This document shows, one piece after another, positions 9,443 through 19,628 of a DNA stretch of 64,000 nt. The position numbers and the translations under genes are program-made. The notes below the pieces were generated by a model. That model saw only the letters and a list, made by a program, of their open reading frames with translations. It ran no database searches and was not told the origin of the DNA. The stretch covers positions 21,515-85,514 of the forward strand of contig CALHFG010000032.1 of the NCBI GenBank assembly GCA_938029215.1. Direction: 5' to 3'. Position 1 is the first letter of the stretch, and every line of letters begins with the position of its first letter. Source of the stretch: an uncultured Acidimicrobiales bacterium (GTDB taxonomy: Bacteria; Actinomycetota; Acidimicrobiia; Acidimicrobiales; SZUA-35).

Positions 9443-9973
9443 TTAGCGCTGGTCCCCGGATGCCCGGGGACCGGTGTCGTTTTGGGTCTCGGGTTCGGCG
9501 AGCAATGCCAGCAGATCCGTGCGGGCTCGGGCCACCCGTGAGCGGATCGTTCCGATCGGAACCCCCAGGAGGTCCGCGGTGTCAGCGTAGGAGAGTCCGG
9601 CCAGTTGGGTGAGCACCATGACCTCACGCCGATCCGGCGACAACTGTTCTAAGAGCAGGTCGTTGTCGACCATTCCGGTTCGCTCGGGCTCGGCGACGTC
9701 GGGGAGCTCAGCGGGACTGAGGCGGCGACGCCAGCGAGTCTTAGTCCTCACCGCATCGGCACAGGTGTTGCGAGCGATTCGCATCAGCCAAGCTCGCGCT
9801 GACCCATCGTTTCGGAAGTTGGGCAACGATCGTAGGGCCCGCACAAAGACCTCTTGGGCCAGGTCTTCGGCGTTATCGGTGTCTCCGAGGTGCCGGCACA
9901 TGTCGATCACCGACTGTTGGGACGCGCGAATGAACGCCTCGGTGGCGGCTCTATCGCCGTCGCGAGCCCGCAA
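9443..9973 (-). CDS. ECF RNA polymerase sigma factor, SigC-like
   Basis: AEDLAQEVFVRALRSLPNFRNDGSARAWLMRIARNTCADAVR and REVMVLTQLAGLSYADTADLLGVPIGTIRSRVARARTDL. TTG at 9973, but similarity appears to continue upstream (see finding). Confidence 0.9.
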   Translation of the reverse strand: MRARDGDRAATEAFIRASQQSVIDMCRHLGDTDNAEDLAQEVFVRALRSLPNFRNDGSARAWLMRIARNTCADAVRTKTRWRRRLSPAELPDVAEPERTGMVDNDLLLEQLSPDRREVMVLTQLAGLSYADTADLLGVPIGTIRSRVARARTDLLALLAEPETQNDTGPRASGDQR

Positions 9974-10052
9974 TGCCAGGGATGTCCAATCGTCGATCTT
10001 GCCATGTTGCCACGACGGGAACTAAACGTCACCCCGAGCCGACAAAGTGGTC

Positions 10053-10673
10053 ATGGAGTGTTCTCAAGCTCAGGCATGGATCTCAGCCCGGATCGACGGC
10101 GAGGCCGTCGAGCAGCCCGATCTTCTTGCCAAGCACATGGAAACCTGTCCTGTCTGTCCCGAGTTCGAAGGCGCATCGCACCGTCTCAAGCGCACGATGG
10201 CGTTTCGCCCTGTGCGGTCCGAACCGATCGATTTGGCTCCGCTGGTTCTGGCCCGGGTCGGTGTGCCGAATCTTGGTCGAGGCGAGTGGCGGCGCACGCT
10301 GCTCGGTGCCGCCGGACTGACCCTTCTCCTGCTCGCGATCCCGGGTGTGCTCTTTGGGAGCACAATGCTCGGGGCCGAGCTTGGTTCGACCGATCACAGC
10401 GGCCGTCACCTGGGTGCGTTCAGCGCGGCGTTGGCGTTCGGGTTTGTTTACGCCGCCTGGCGACCGGAGCGAGCCATTGGATTGGTGCCACTCACCTCCG
10501 CCCTTGGCGCCCTCATTCTTCTCACCGGAGTCATCGATATGGCGCGCGGTAACTCAACCGGACTCGCCGAGGCAAGTCACCTTCTCGAACTCACCGGCGT
10601 GGCTTTGATCTGGGCCATGTCCAGGCATCCGTGGCCAGCGGGAGCACAACCGCTGCGCCCAGCAAGAGCCTGA
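10053..10673 (+). CDS. Zinc-finger (zf-HC2-like) membrane protein, candidate anti-sigma factor
   Basis: CSQAQAWISARIDGEAVEQPDLLAKHMETCPVCPEFE followed by TM segments; divergent from the sigma factor. Confidence 0.75.
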   Translation: MECSQAQAWISARIDGEAVEQPDLLAKHMETCPVCPEFEGASHRLKRTMAFRPVRSEPIDLAPLVLARVGVPNLGRGEWRRTLLGAAGLTLLLLAIPGVLFGSTMLGAELGSTDHSGRHLGAFSAALAFGFVYAAWRPERAIGLVPLTSALGALILLTGVIDMARGNSTGLAEASHLLELTGVALIWAMSRHPWPAGAQPLRPARA

Positions 10674-10674
10674 C

Positions 10675-11415
10675 CTAGCTCAGCTCTTCCGGCACGTCGC
10701 CAACGACGGTCAGAACCTCGGACAGATCTTTTCGTTTGATGTCGGGAACGAGTACTCCCTCGAGCGGGTAGCCGATTGGGAAGAGGACAAAGGGTCGCTC
10801 GTTGGCTGGTCGGCCGAGCAGTTTGGTGAGAAATGCCATAGGGCTCGGCGTGTGGGTGAGGGTTGTCAGGCCCATCGTGTGTAACGCGGTAATGAACAGG
10901 CCGGCGGCGATCCCACAGCCTTCCTTGACGTAGTAGTTGTGGCCCTTGGTGCCGTCGTCGCTCAGGCGGTACCGCTCCTCGAATAGAACCACGATCCACG
11001 GCGCGATCTCTAGGAATTCTTTGTGGTGATCGGTACCCAGTGGGGCCAGCGCCGATTGCCACTCTTCGTTCATGCGATTTTCGAGGTAGTTCGTGCGCTC
11101 CTCTTCCTCGGCCGCGACCCTGATCTGGCGTTTGATCTCGGGATCGGCGATCGCCACGAACCTCCAGGGCTGCTGGTGAGCTCCGGATGGGGCGGTCGAT
11201 GCAGCCGAAACGGCCGTTTCAATCAGCTGACGAGGGACCGGTTCATCCGACAGCATTCGGACCGAACGGCGCTTGTCCATACGGGCATAGAAGTCGTCAG
11301 CGGCGGCCTGCATCTGGTCAGGAGTGAGCCGTTGGAATTCCAGTTCGATGTACGGGTAGTCCTTGGCCAGTTGCGGCGAAGGGTACGGGTGCTTGTACAG
11401 CGAATCGTCGCGCAT
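10675..11415 (-). CDS. Nitroreductase family FMN protein (iodotyrosine deiodinase-like)
   Basis: RRSVRMLSDEPVPRQLIETAVSAASTAPSGAHQQPWRFVAI and IAAGLFITALHTMGLTTLTHTPSPM. Confidence 0.85.
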   Translation of the reverse strand: MRDDSLYKHPYPSPQLAKDYPYIELEFQRLTPDQMQAAADDFYARMDKRRSVRMLSDEPVPRQLIETAVSAASTAPSGAHQQPWRFVAIADPEIKRQIRVAAEEEERTNYLENRMNEEWQSALAPLGTDHHKEFLEIAPWIVVLFEERYRLSDDGTKGHNYYVKEGCGIAAGLFITALHTMGLTTLTHTPSPMAFLTKLLGRPANERPFVLFPIGYPLEGVLVPDIKRKDLSEVLTVVGDVPEELS

Positions 11416-11422
11416 CGGTTGG

Positions 11423-12574
11423 CTACGCCACGATCTGTCGGCCGATAATTTCCTTCATTATCTCGTTGGTGCCGCCATAGATCTTTTGCACACGAGCGTC
11501 CCGCCAGGCCCGCGCCACCGGATACTCCTCCATGTATCCATACCCGCCGTGAAGTTGTAGACATCGATCGGTGACGTCGCATTCGAGACGTGTGGTCCAC
11601 CACTTGGCTTCGGCCGCGTCTTCGGCGGTGAGTTCGCCCGCAAGGTACGCCTCGGTTTGCCGGTCGAGGAAAACTTGCGCGATGTCGAGTTCGGTCTGCA
11701 TCTCAGCCAACTCGAATTTGGTGTTCTGGAAGCCGGAGATCGGCTGGCCGAACGCGGTTCGATCCTTGACGTAGTCGACGGTCCAACCGAATACCGCCCG
11801 GGCGTGGGCAACTGCGCTGATCGCCAGACTCAACCGCTCGCGTGGCAGATTTCGTACTAGTCCAAAGAAGCCCTCCCCCTCGTTTCCAAGGAGGTTCTCT
11901 GCGGGCACACGAACATCGCTAAAGAACAGTTCTGCGGTGTCCTGAGCATGCATTCCGATCTTCTCGAGGTTTCGGCCGCGGGTGAAACCTTCCATACCTT
12001 CTTCCACGACGAGCAAACTCATGCCTCGGTGCTTCTGGGTGGGGTCGGTCTTGGCGGCAACGATCACCAGCGAAGAGTTGATTCCGTTGGTAATAAACGT
12101 CTTTGAACCATTGAGAATGTAGGTGTCGCCGTCTCTGATCGCGGTCGTGCCGATTCCAGCCAGATCTGAACCGGTCCCGGGCTCGGTCATAGCGATCGCG
12201 GCCATCGAGTCGCCCGAGCACATGCCCGGGAGCCAGCGGGCCTTCTGATCGTCGTTCGCCATGTCGGTGAAGTAGGGCATGCAGATGTCGTTGTGGAGCG
12301 TGATACACATGCCGCTTGCCATGACGCCGGCTCGTTGGATCTCCTCGTTGAACACCACGTTGAAACGCCAGTCTTCTACCCCGCCGCCTCCGAAACGTTC
12401 ATCGACCTCGATGCCGAGAAATCCCATGTCGCCGGCCTTCTTAAACATCTCGACGTCGACGACGCCAGCCTGTTCCCATCGGTCAGCATGCGGCACGATC
12501 TCGGCTTCGATAAACGCCCGTGCACTCTGGCGAAACTGCTCATGGTCGTCAGCAAAAAGGGTGCGCTTCAGCAT
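11423..12574 (-). CDS. Acyl-CoA dehydrogenase
   Basis: IAMTEPGTGSDLAGIGTTAIRDGDTYILNGSKTFITNG, LQLHGGYGYMEEYPVARAWRDARVQKIYGGTNEIMKEII. Confidence 0.95.
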   Translation of the reverse strand: MLKRTLFADDHEQFRQSARAFIEAEIVPHADRWEQAGVVDVEMFKKAGDMGFLGIEVDERFGGGGVEDWRFNVVFNEEIQRAGVMASGMCITLHNDICMPYFTDMANDDQKARWLPGMCSGDSMAAIAMTEPGTGSDLAGIGTTAIRDGDTYILNGSKTFITNGINSSLVIVAAKTDPTQKHRGMSLLVVEEGMEGFTRGRNLEKIGMHAQDTAELFFSDVRVPAENLLGNEGEGFFGLVRNLPRERLSLAISAVAHARAVFGWTVDYVKDRTAFGQPISGFQNTKFELAEMQTELDIAQVFLDRQTEAYLAGELTAEDAAEAKWWTTRLECDVTDRCLQLHGGYGYMEEYPVARAWRDARVQKIYGGTNEIMKEIIGRQIVA

Positions 12575-12580
12575 GGGGCA

Positions 12581-12586
12581 ACAGTA
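12581..12586 (-). promoter_or_regulatory. -10-like TACTGT, N6 before ATG 12574
   Basis: Plus strand acagta. Confidence 0.45.
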
Positions 12587-12691
12587 TCGAACCGTGGTCG
12601 AGTTCGACGATTCTGGTCAGCCAACGCGATTTGGGGTGAATGGGGGAGTGCGCCGGGGTCGAGGCATCCAACGCCTACCATTACCCCTGCT

Positions 12692-13399
12692 ATGACTAGG
12701 CGCCGCGATTCTGCCGAGGGGTTCCTCAAGACTCCGCACGCGGCTCTTGTCCTTGCCGGTGGCAGTCAACCGACCGCACACCAATTCGACCTGCTCAAGC
12801 GGAGCGCAACCCTGCCCGTGCGGGTGATCGCCGCCGATAGCGGCGCAGACCACGCCAACGCGCTCGGTGTTGAGATCGACCTCGCGATCGGCGACTTCGA
12901 CTCGGTGTCCGATGCCACCCAGAGTTGGCTTCATCGTGGCGACTGCGAGATCCGAAGCTACCCACCCGACAAAGACCAGAGCGATCTCGAACTCGCACTC
13001 GGGGCAGCCCTGGAGACCGCGCCACAGTCGCTTTGTGTTCTGGGAATCGGTGGCGGCCGCCCCGATCATTTTCTGATGAACACCGTGATTCTTGCCGATG
13101 ATCGTTGGGCGAGCGTCGACGTTGAGGCGCTTGCCGACGATTGCCTGATCACCGTTGTTCGAACCGGTGTCACCATTTATGGCGAACCTGGCTCGGTCGT
13201 ATCGATTCTGCCCATTTCCGGTCCGGCGTCGGTCAGCACAGTGGGTCTGCTGTATCCGCTCGATGCCGAAGAGTTGTCTCCCACCTCCGCCCGGGGGCTG
13301 AGCAACGTCATGGCCTACTCCGAGGCTGTCGTCAGCGTCGAGGACGGCACGGTCCTGGTCATGCAGCCAGGTCTTGGGCGGCTAGGGGTGACCGAGTGA
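12692..13399 (+). CDS. Thiamine pyrophosphokinase-like protein
   Basis: VIAADSGADHANALGVEIDLAIGDFDSVS...YPPDKDQSDLELAL...GIGGGRPDHFLMN; start ATG 12692 rather than track 12293. Confidence 0.8.
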   Translation: MTRRRDSAEGFLKTPHAALVLAGGSQPTAHQFDLLKRSATLPVRVIAADSGADHANALGVEIDLAIGDFDSVSDATQSWLHRGDCEIRSYPPDKDQSDLELALGAALETAPQSLCVLGIGGGRPDHFLMNTVILADDRWASVDVEALADDCLITVVRTGVTIYGEPGSVVSILPISGPASVSTVGLLYPLDAEELSPTSARGLSNVMAYSEAVVSVEDGTVLVMQPGLGRLGVTE

Positions 13400-14916
13400 C
13401 CTCGACCCCTGAGCGCCTGTCGCGCAAAGAGCGCCGAGCGCAGAAGAAGGCGAACCGTCGTACGTGGCCACAACGGTTGGTCATTGCCGTCAACGTTCTC
13501 GGGATCTTTGCTGCTTTGACCGCCGCATATTTCATCAGGAACAGTTTTGGCCGGATCGAGTCGATCGACCGAGTCGAACTGGCCGGCAATCTGACGCCGC
13601 TTTCGGACAACGCCGAACCTGGCCAACGAGTCTTGAACGTCCTGCTGGTGGGATCGGACTCCTCAGCCGGACTCGACCCCGATGATCCGATCAACACCGA
13701 TCGGCAAGGGGAACGGAACGGCGATGTGATCATCATCGCTCATATCGACGAGCGCGATGGAACCGCCGCGCTGTTGTCGATCCCTCGCGATCTTTGGGTT
13801 CCCATCGCGGGGCGAGACCGAGAGGCAAAGATCAACAGCGCCTTTTCGGTGGGTGGCCCTGCCATGTTGATCGACACGATCGAACAGAACTTCGATATTC
13901 CCATCAACCACTACGTGAACGTGGACTTCGCGGGTTTTCAGGGCCTGGTCGATGCGCTTGGGGAAGTCAACGTTTGGTTCGAACAACCGGCTCGTGATTG
14001 GAACACCCGAACCAACTCGTCCCAAACCGGATTCCAAATGCTCGAGCGAGGATGTCAGGCGCTCGATGGTCACACCGCTCTGGCATATGTGCGCTCGCGC
14101 TATTACCAGACGCAGAACGACGATGGAACGTGGGAAGGCGGCATTGCCGAGGCCAGCGACCTCAACCGAATCAAGCGGCAGCAGGACTTCCTTCGTCAGG
14201 TTGCGGTTCAGGCGATCGCATCGGGGTCGAGAAACCCGTTCGTGTTCAACGGCCTGGTCGATGCAGCGGTGGAGCACGTGACGCTCGACCAAGAACTCAG
14301 CCCCGCCCTGCTGCTCGACATCGGCACGGCCTTCCGTGACTTCGATAGCGACAACCTGCAGGTCTACAGCCTGCCGTCTCGGTTTGACTGGGTTGGTTCC
14401 GCCAGTGTGCTCTTCGTCGAAGAGGAACCGGCAGCCCCACTGTTTGAGCTCTACCGAGGAGCGAGCGCAAACGATCCCCGCACGGTCAATGCAGAGATTG
14501 CGTATTCGTCGGAACGAGCCTCAGAATCTGAGGCGATGCGGGCCCAGTTGTTGAGCGCCGGCTTTGCCGACGTTCCGGCCAATCCGGCCCCGTTGGAACA
14601 TGCCGGTATCGAGATACGGCATGGCGCGAGCGCACGCGATGCCGCACAGGTGGTAGCGGCTTCCTTGGGCGAGCCGGCGGTACTGGTCGAGGTGTCTGGA
14701 CTCCCTGGTCGCACGGTAATCGTGGCGCTGGGCTCGGGGGACGTGGCCAACGGCACACCGGGTACGACCGTGCCTCAGGATGATGGGGATTTGAAGGAAA
14801 CGCCCGCCGTTTCAGTAGATCCGGATAGCGACGGTGATGTTGGGTCCGGCCAGCCGGCAGAAAATACCTCGGAGAAGCCCCAAACGGGGTTTAGTGAGGC
14901 TACTTGTGGCCGATAA
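13396..14916 (+). CDS. LytR-CpsA-Psr (LCP) family protein with C-terminal LytR_C-like region
   Basis: VLLVGSDSSAG...DVIIIAHIDERDGTAALLSIPRDLWVPI...HYVNVDFAGFQGLVDALGEVNV. GTG 13396 overlaps the preceding stop (GTGA); track start 13141 lies inside the upstream gene. Confidence 0.85.
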   Translation: MTSTPERLSRKERRAQKKANRRTWPQRLVIAVNVLGIFAALTAAYFIRNSFGRIESIDRVELAGNLTPLSDNAEPGQRVLNVLLVGSDSSAGLDPDDPINTDRQGERNGDVIIIAHIDERDGTAALLSIPRDLWVPIAGRDREAKINSAFSVGGPAMLIDTIEQNFDIPINHYVNVDFAGFQGLVDALGEVNVWFEQPARDWNTRTNSSQTGFQMLERGCQALDGHTALAYVRSRYYQTQNDDGTWEGGIAEASDLNRIKRQQDFLRQVAVQAIASGSRNPFVFNGLVDAAVEHVTLDQELSPALLLDIGTAFRDFDSDNLQVYSLPSRFDWVGSASVLFVEEEPAAPLFELYRGASANDPRTVNAEIAYSSERASESEAMRAQLLSAGFADVPANPAPLEHAGIEIRHGASARDAAQVVAASLGEPAVLVEVSGLPGRTVIVALGSGDVANGTPGTTVPQDDGDLKETPAVSVDPDSDGDVGSGQPAENTSEKPQTGFSEATCGR

Positions 14917-15045
14917 GAGTTCTACGGGCGCGTAGTGGCCACGGACGGTCCCCATTTCGGGTAAGTCCGCCCACCTAAGCCCCCGTGCTCACCATCGCTA
15001 GCCTGCAAGGGTTGGCGGGAACCTTGGAACTCACGGAGAACCACA

Positions 15046-16323
15046 GTGGCAACCATTGCTGTAATCGGAACCGGATATGTAGGCCTGACAACGGGGGCTT
15101 GCTTTGCCTATCTCGGTCACGACGTCATCTGCGCGGACATTGATCCAGACAAGATTGAACGCCTCAAGAACGGTGAGATCCCGATCGTTGAAGAAGGGCT
15201 CGACCGCGTGGTCGCTGAAGCTCTGGCGTCAGGCAAGATTCGGTTTGTGCTTGGTGCCACCAATGCCAGTGAGCACGCCGAGTTTCATTATCTGTGCGTC
15301 CCGACCCCACAGGGTGCCGACGGCTCTGCCGATCTGAGCTACCTCGAGGCTGCCGCCGCCGAAATTGGACCCACGCTGCCCAAGAACAGTGTTGTGGTGA
15401 ACAAGTCCACGGTGCCGGTTGGATCCACCGAGGTCGTCGCTCAACATCTCGATCGCCCCGACGTGAGAGTTGTTTCGAATCCAGAGTTCCTCCGGGAGGG
15501 CACTGCGGTTCAGGACTTCCTCAATCCAGATCGGGTGGTCATCGGAGCGAGCGACCAGGAAGCCGCCATCCGAGTCGCGGCTCTCTACAGCAAGGTTCGG
15601 GCCCCGATCATGGTGACCGACCCCGTTTCCGCCGAGACAATCAAGTACGCCAGCAATGCCTTCCTGGCAACCAAGCTGAGCTTTGTCAACGCCATCGCAA
15701 CCCTATGCGAGCACGTTGGCGCCGACGTCAACGACGTAACGCTCGGGATGGGCTACGACAAGCGCATTGGCAAAGAGTTCCTCAAGCCGGGACCGGGCTG
15801 GGGTGGCAGCTGTTTCCCCAAGGACGTCGCCGCACTGGCCAAGATCTCTGAGGACTATGGATACGAATTCACTCTCCTTCGTGAAGTGTTGAGCGTGAAT
15901 CAAGACCAATTCCAACGCACTGCTCAGAAGGTGCTCGACGCCCTCGGTGGCGACATTCAAGAGAAGAAGGTTGCGGCCTGGGGTCTCACCTTCAAGGCGG
16001 GCACCGACGATCTGCGCGAATCGCCCGCCATTGAGGTGCTGCAGCGTCTCAGCGGCGCTGGTGCTCAGATTGTTGCCTACGACCCGGCCATCCCGACCAA
16101 CATCGATCAGCTACCGCACGTCAACGTGGTGTCGGACCCTCTGGTTGCCGCCAAGGATGCTGACGTTCTTGTGGTGCTCACCGAGTGGCCCGAGTTTAAG
16201 TACGTCGATTTCGACCAGCTGGCCGATCAGATGCGGGGTCGGATCGTGGTGGACGGTCGCAATCTCCTGGATCGTTCCATCCTTAAGCGTCGTAGCTTCG
16301 ACGTCATCGGCATCGGTCGCTAG
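15046..16323 (+). CDS. ugd: UDP-glucose 6-dehydrogenase / nucleotide-sugar dehydrogenase
   Basis: [43 protein letters not shown]. Confidence 0.92.
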   Translation: MATIAVIGTGYVGLTTGACFAYLGHDVICADIDPDKIERLKNGEIPIVEEGLDRVVAEALASGKIRFVLGATNASEHAEFHYLCVPTPQGADGSADLSYLEAAAAEIGPTLPKNSVVVNKSTVPVGSTEVVAQHLDRPDVRVVSNPEFLREGTAVQDFLNPDRVVIGASDQEAAIRVAALYSKVRAPIMVTDPVSAETIKYASNAFLATKLSFVNAIATLCEHVGADVNDVTLGMGYDKRIGKEFLKPGPGWGGSCFPKDVAALAKISEDYGYEFTLLREVLSVNQDQFQRTAQKVLDALGGDIQEKKVAAWGLTFKAGTDDLRESPAIEVLQRLSGAGAQIVAYDPAIPTNIDQLPHVNVVSDPLVAAKDADVLVVLTEWPEFKYVDFDQLADQMRGRIVVDGRNLLDRSILKRRSFDVIGIGR

Positions 16324-16331
16324 GACAACCT

Positions 16332-17270
16332 GTGGCTCGAATCGTCGTAACCGGTGGCGCCGGCTTTCTCGGATCCAACCTGTGTCGGGCGCTGCTCGAC
16401 CGTGGCGACGAGGTTGTCTGCCTCGACAATCTGATCACCGGCTCGGAAGAGAACATTGAGGAGCTGTTCGGTGAGCCCGGGTTCTCCTTTTCAAACCAGG
16501 ATGTAACCAACCACCTGTGGATTCCAGGACCCGTCGACGCCATCATGCACCTCGCGTCGCCCGCCTCACCCATCGATTTCGCGAAGATCCCGATCCAGAT
16601 CATGAAGGTCGGAAGCCTTGGCACCCACAACTGCCTGGGTCTCGCCCGAGCCAAGGGCGCCACGTTCCACATGAACTCCACGAGCGAGGTCTACGGAGAT
16701 CCACTGGTCCACCCGCAACCTGAGACCTACTGGGGCAACGTCAACCCCAACGGCCCGCGAAGCATGTACGACGAAGCCAAACGCTTCTCCGAAGCCTTGA
16801 CCCTGGCCTACAAGGACAAGCACGGCATCGATGTTCGAATCGTTCGGACCTTTAACACCTACGGTCCCTTAATGCGCCCCGACGACGGCCGGGTAGTGAG
16901 CAACTTCATAACCCAGGCGCTGCAAGGGCAGCCGCTCACCGTTTACGGCGACGGCACCCAGACCCGCAGCTTCTGCTATGTCACCGACCAAATCGAGGGT
17001 CAGCTGGCCCTGCTTGACAGCAACTACACGATGCCCGTCAACATCGGAAACGATGTCGAGTTCACCATGCTTGAGCTCGCCGAGCACGTGGTCGATATCA
17101 CGAACAGTTCCGCAGGTGTTGTTCACGAACCGCTGCCCAAAGATGACCCGATGCAGCGCAAGCCCGACCTCACCGTGGCGAACCGCGAACTCGGCTGGTC
17201 ACCCAAGGTTCCTCTCCGTGAGGGTCTCGAGATGACCACCAAGTATTTTGCAGAGAAGCTCGGCCTGTAG
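16332..17270 (+). CDS. NAD-dependent epimerase/decarboxylase, UDP-glucuronate decarboxylase (UXS)-like
   Basis: [72 protein letters not shown]. Confidence 0.87.
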   Translation: MARIVVTGGAGFLGSNLCRALLDRGDEVVCLDNLITGSEENIEELFGEPGFSFSNQDVTNHLWIPGPVDAIMHLASPASPIDFAKIPIQIMKVGSLGTHNCLGLARAKGATFHMNSTSEVYGDPLVHPQPETYWGNVNPNGPRSMYDEAKRFSEALTLAYKDKHGIDVRIVRTFNTYGPLMRPDDGRVVSNFITQALQGQPLTVYGDGTQTRSFCYVTDQIEGQLALLDSNYTMPVNIGNDVEFTMLELAEHVVDITNSSAGVVHEPLPKDDPMQRKPDLTVANRELGWSPKVPLREGLEMTTKYFAEKLGL

Positions 17271-17404
17271 CGTTTCTCGGTGACTATCGAGACCCACAGG
17301 TTCGGAGTCCGCAACGCAAATTTGAAACGGTAACCGGGAACGGAGATCTCTGAGCTCTTGAGGGGCACAACCCCGGTCTGCTCACTCCACTACGATTGGT
17401 GCTG

Positions 17405-18490
17405 ATGAGGGTCGCCGTCACCGTTGAGCAGTTCTGGCATCCGGTGCCCGGTGGCACGGCGCGGGCTACCCACAAAACGATCCGGGCGCTGCAACGTGCC
17501 GGCGGCATCGATTTCATCGGCATCGCCGCCGCTCACCCCGACGGGATGGAAGAGAGTGAGCTCACCATCCCGGTGGTGCACAGCCGTTTGAAGCGGCCCT
17601 TTCTCTACGAGAGCTGGCTCCGTCTGAACCGTCCGCGCATCCAGCCGCTGGTCGACGGGTGCGACATCATCTGGGCATCAGCCATGGTCCCACCGCCAAA
17701 GGCGGGTTCGGCCATGGTCTCGACCGTCCATGATCTGGAATTTCTCGACCACCCCGAGTGGCACACGACGCGTGGCCGCAGCTTTTTCCCTCGATCCTTT
17801 GCAGCCACAAAGAAGCGCTCCGACATCATCGTCTGTCCCTCCCAAACCGTCGCCGACCGATGCCTGCGCGCAGGCCTGTCGAGCGATCGTGTTCGTGTTG
17901 TCCCTTGGGGTGTTTCCGCGTTCCGTGTGGACCAGGCCGAAGCCGAAGAAACCCGGGCGCACTATGAGCTACCCGAAGGGTTCGTGTTGTGGGTGGGCAC
18001 GCTCGAGCCACGAAAGAACCTGGAGGGACTGGCACGGGCGATGCAAATGGTCGACGCTCCGATTGCGGTTGTGGGCCCCGACGGGTGGAACCTCAGTGCG
18101 GAAGATGAAATTCTCGCTCCGCTTGGCGACCGTTGTTTTCGACTGGGCAAGGTGCCGGATCGGGACCTTCATTGTTTGTATTCGGCGGCCTCGGTGTTCG
18201 CATTCCCCAGTCATGCGGAAGGGTTTGGCTTGCCCGTGCTTGAAGCGATGGCTCAGGGAACGCCGGTTGTGACCTCGAAGCACACTGCAACCGAGGAGGC
18301 TGCCGGAGGAGCCGCGCTTCTCGTCGATCCGAACAGTCCCGACCAAATCGCCGGCGCGATTTCATCGGTGCTCGCCGATGATGAGATGGCGGCCAGGCTG
18401 ACGGCTCAAGGTCTCGACCGTGCCCTTGAGATGAGTTGGGATGCCACCGCCAGTGGGTATGCGGCGGCGTTCTCCGACGCAATCTCCTAG
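17405..18490 (+). CDS. Glycosyltransferase family 4 protein
   Basis: VLWVGTLEPRKNLEGLARAM...AFPSHAEGFGLPVLEAMAQGTPVV; ATG 17405 with TACGAT 8 nt upstream. Confidence 0.88.
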   Translation: MRVAVTVEQFWHPVPGGTARATHKTIRALQRAGGIDFIGIAAAHPDGMEESELTIPVVHSRLKRPFLYESWLRLNRPRIQPLVDGCDIIWASAMVPPPKAGSAMVSTVHDLEFLDHPEWHTTRGRSFFPRSFAATKKRSDIIVCPSQTVADRCLRAGLSSDRVRVVPWGVSAFRVDQAEAEETRAHYELPEGFVLWVGTLEPRKNLEGLARAMQMVDAPIAVVGPDGWNLSAEDEILAPLGDRCFRLGKVPDRDLHCLYSAASVFAFPSHAEGFGLPVLEAMAQGTPVVTSKHTATEEAAGGAALLVDPNSPDQIAGAISSVLADDEMAARLTAQGLDRALEMSWDATASGYAAAFSDAIS

Positions 18491-18494
18491 CCCG

Positions 18495-19610
18495 ATGGAA
18501 ACCATTGGTGTAAATCTTCTTTGGCTTGAGCCCGGGGTCGTGGGCGGCAGCGAGGAGTACACGCTCAGCCTGCTTCGTGCGATTCACGGCATCGATCCGC
18601 TGGACTTGGAGCTGAAGTTGTTTGCTCAACCGGGTTTGGTGGAACATCATCCTGACTTGTGTCGCCGATTTGAAGTTGTTGTTACCCCTCGGCTGCCCGG
18701 AGGTAAGGCGGGACGAATCACCGCCGAGCACACCTGGCTCACACGGCAGTCGTCTTCGCTGGCCCTCATGCATCATGCAGGCGGAGTGGTTCCCTCGGGT
18801 AGTCCATCGTCGTCCCTACTCACGATTCTGGATTTGCAACCCTTGGAGATGCCCGACAACTTTGGCGCGTTCAAGCGCAACTGGCTCGGTCAGATGATCC
18901 CGCGAAGCGCCGAACAAGCGAGCTTGATTGTGACGCCCAGCGAGTTCACGGCGGGCCGCCTGGTCGAGTTGCTGGGGGTCGATCGAAGCAAGATCCGGGT
19001 CGTACCGTTTGGTCTCGAGATGCCGACGGATCCGCGTTCGGTCGAAAGCGAACGAGCGATCGAGAATCCCCTGTTTCTGTACCCAGCGATCGCCTATCCA
19101 CACAAACGCCACGTTGATCTGGTCGAAGCGTTCTCACTGCTCCGGGCCGACTACCCCGACGCCCAACTGGTGCTCACCGGCGGAGACGGACCCCTCACCG
19201 CCGATGTGCGCAGGCAGGTCGAGCCACTGGGCGATTCGGTGAGGATGACCGGCCGCATCGACCGACACGAGCTGGACCAGTTGTATCGAGAAGCGACGGC
19301 GGTGGTGATGCCGAGCGAGTATGAGGGCTTCGGATTGCCGGCTTTGGAAGCCATGGCAGCAGGCACACCGGTGATCGTTACTGATGCAGGGTCGCTTCCT
19401 GAGGTTGTGGGCGGCGCTGGCGTGGTAGTGCGGCCGCGGGATCCTGTCGCCCTGGCTCGAGCCATGTCTGCGGTGGCCGCACATGGCCCTACACGAGCCC
19501 GACTTCAGCAAGCGGGCCCAGAGCGAGCTGGGCAGTTTCAGTGGAAGACCGCCGGACAGGCCCTCATCGACGCCTACCGTGAAGCGCTTGACCGCATCAC
19601 CCTCTTGTGA
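18495..19610 (+). CDS. Glycosyltransferase family 4 protein
   Basis: VVGGSEEYTLSLLRAI...YEGFGLPALEAMAAGTPVIVTDAGSLPEVVG; ATG 18495 rather than track 18441. Confidence 0.88.
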   Translation: METIGVNLLWLEPGVVGGSEEYTLSLLRAIHGIDPLDLELKLFAQPGLVEHHPDLCRRFEVVVTPRLPGGKAGRITAEHTWLTRQSSSLALMHHAGGVVPSGSPSSSLLTILDLQPLEMPDNFGAFKRNWLGQMIPRSAEQASLIVTPSEFTAGRLVELLGVDRSKIRVVPFGLEMPTDPRSVESERAIENPLFLYPAIAYPHKRHVDLVEAFSLLRADYPDAQLVLTGGDGPLTADVRRQVEPLGDSVRMTGRIDRHELDQLYREATAVVMPSEYEGFGLPALEAMAAGTPVIVTDAGSLPEVVGGAGVVVRPRDPVALARAMSAVAAHGPTRARLQQAGPERAGQFQWKTAGQALIDAYREALDRITLL

Positions 19611-19628
19611 GTTGAGCTTCCGTTAAGC

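Noticed and set aside
9451-9472. Hairpin GGTCCCCGG-atgc-CCGGGGACC
   Set aside because: Falls inside the 3' coding end of the sigma factor; may help termination of convergent RDD transcript but could be codon bias.
12293-12691. N-terminal extension of the thiamine pyrophosphokinase ORF
   Set aside because: Runs antisense into the acyl-CoA dehydrogenase gene; homology starts after ATG 12692.
13141-13395. N-terminal extension of the LCP ORF
   Set aside because: Lies inside the upstream gene in another frame; GTG 13396 with a 4-bp overlap is far more likely.
14874-14893. GAAGCCCCAAACGGGGTTTAG as a terminator of the LCP gene
   Set aside because: Short stem with a G-U pair, still inside the LCP coding sequence.
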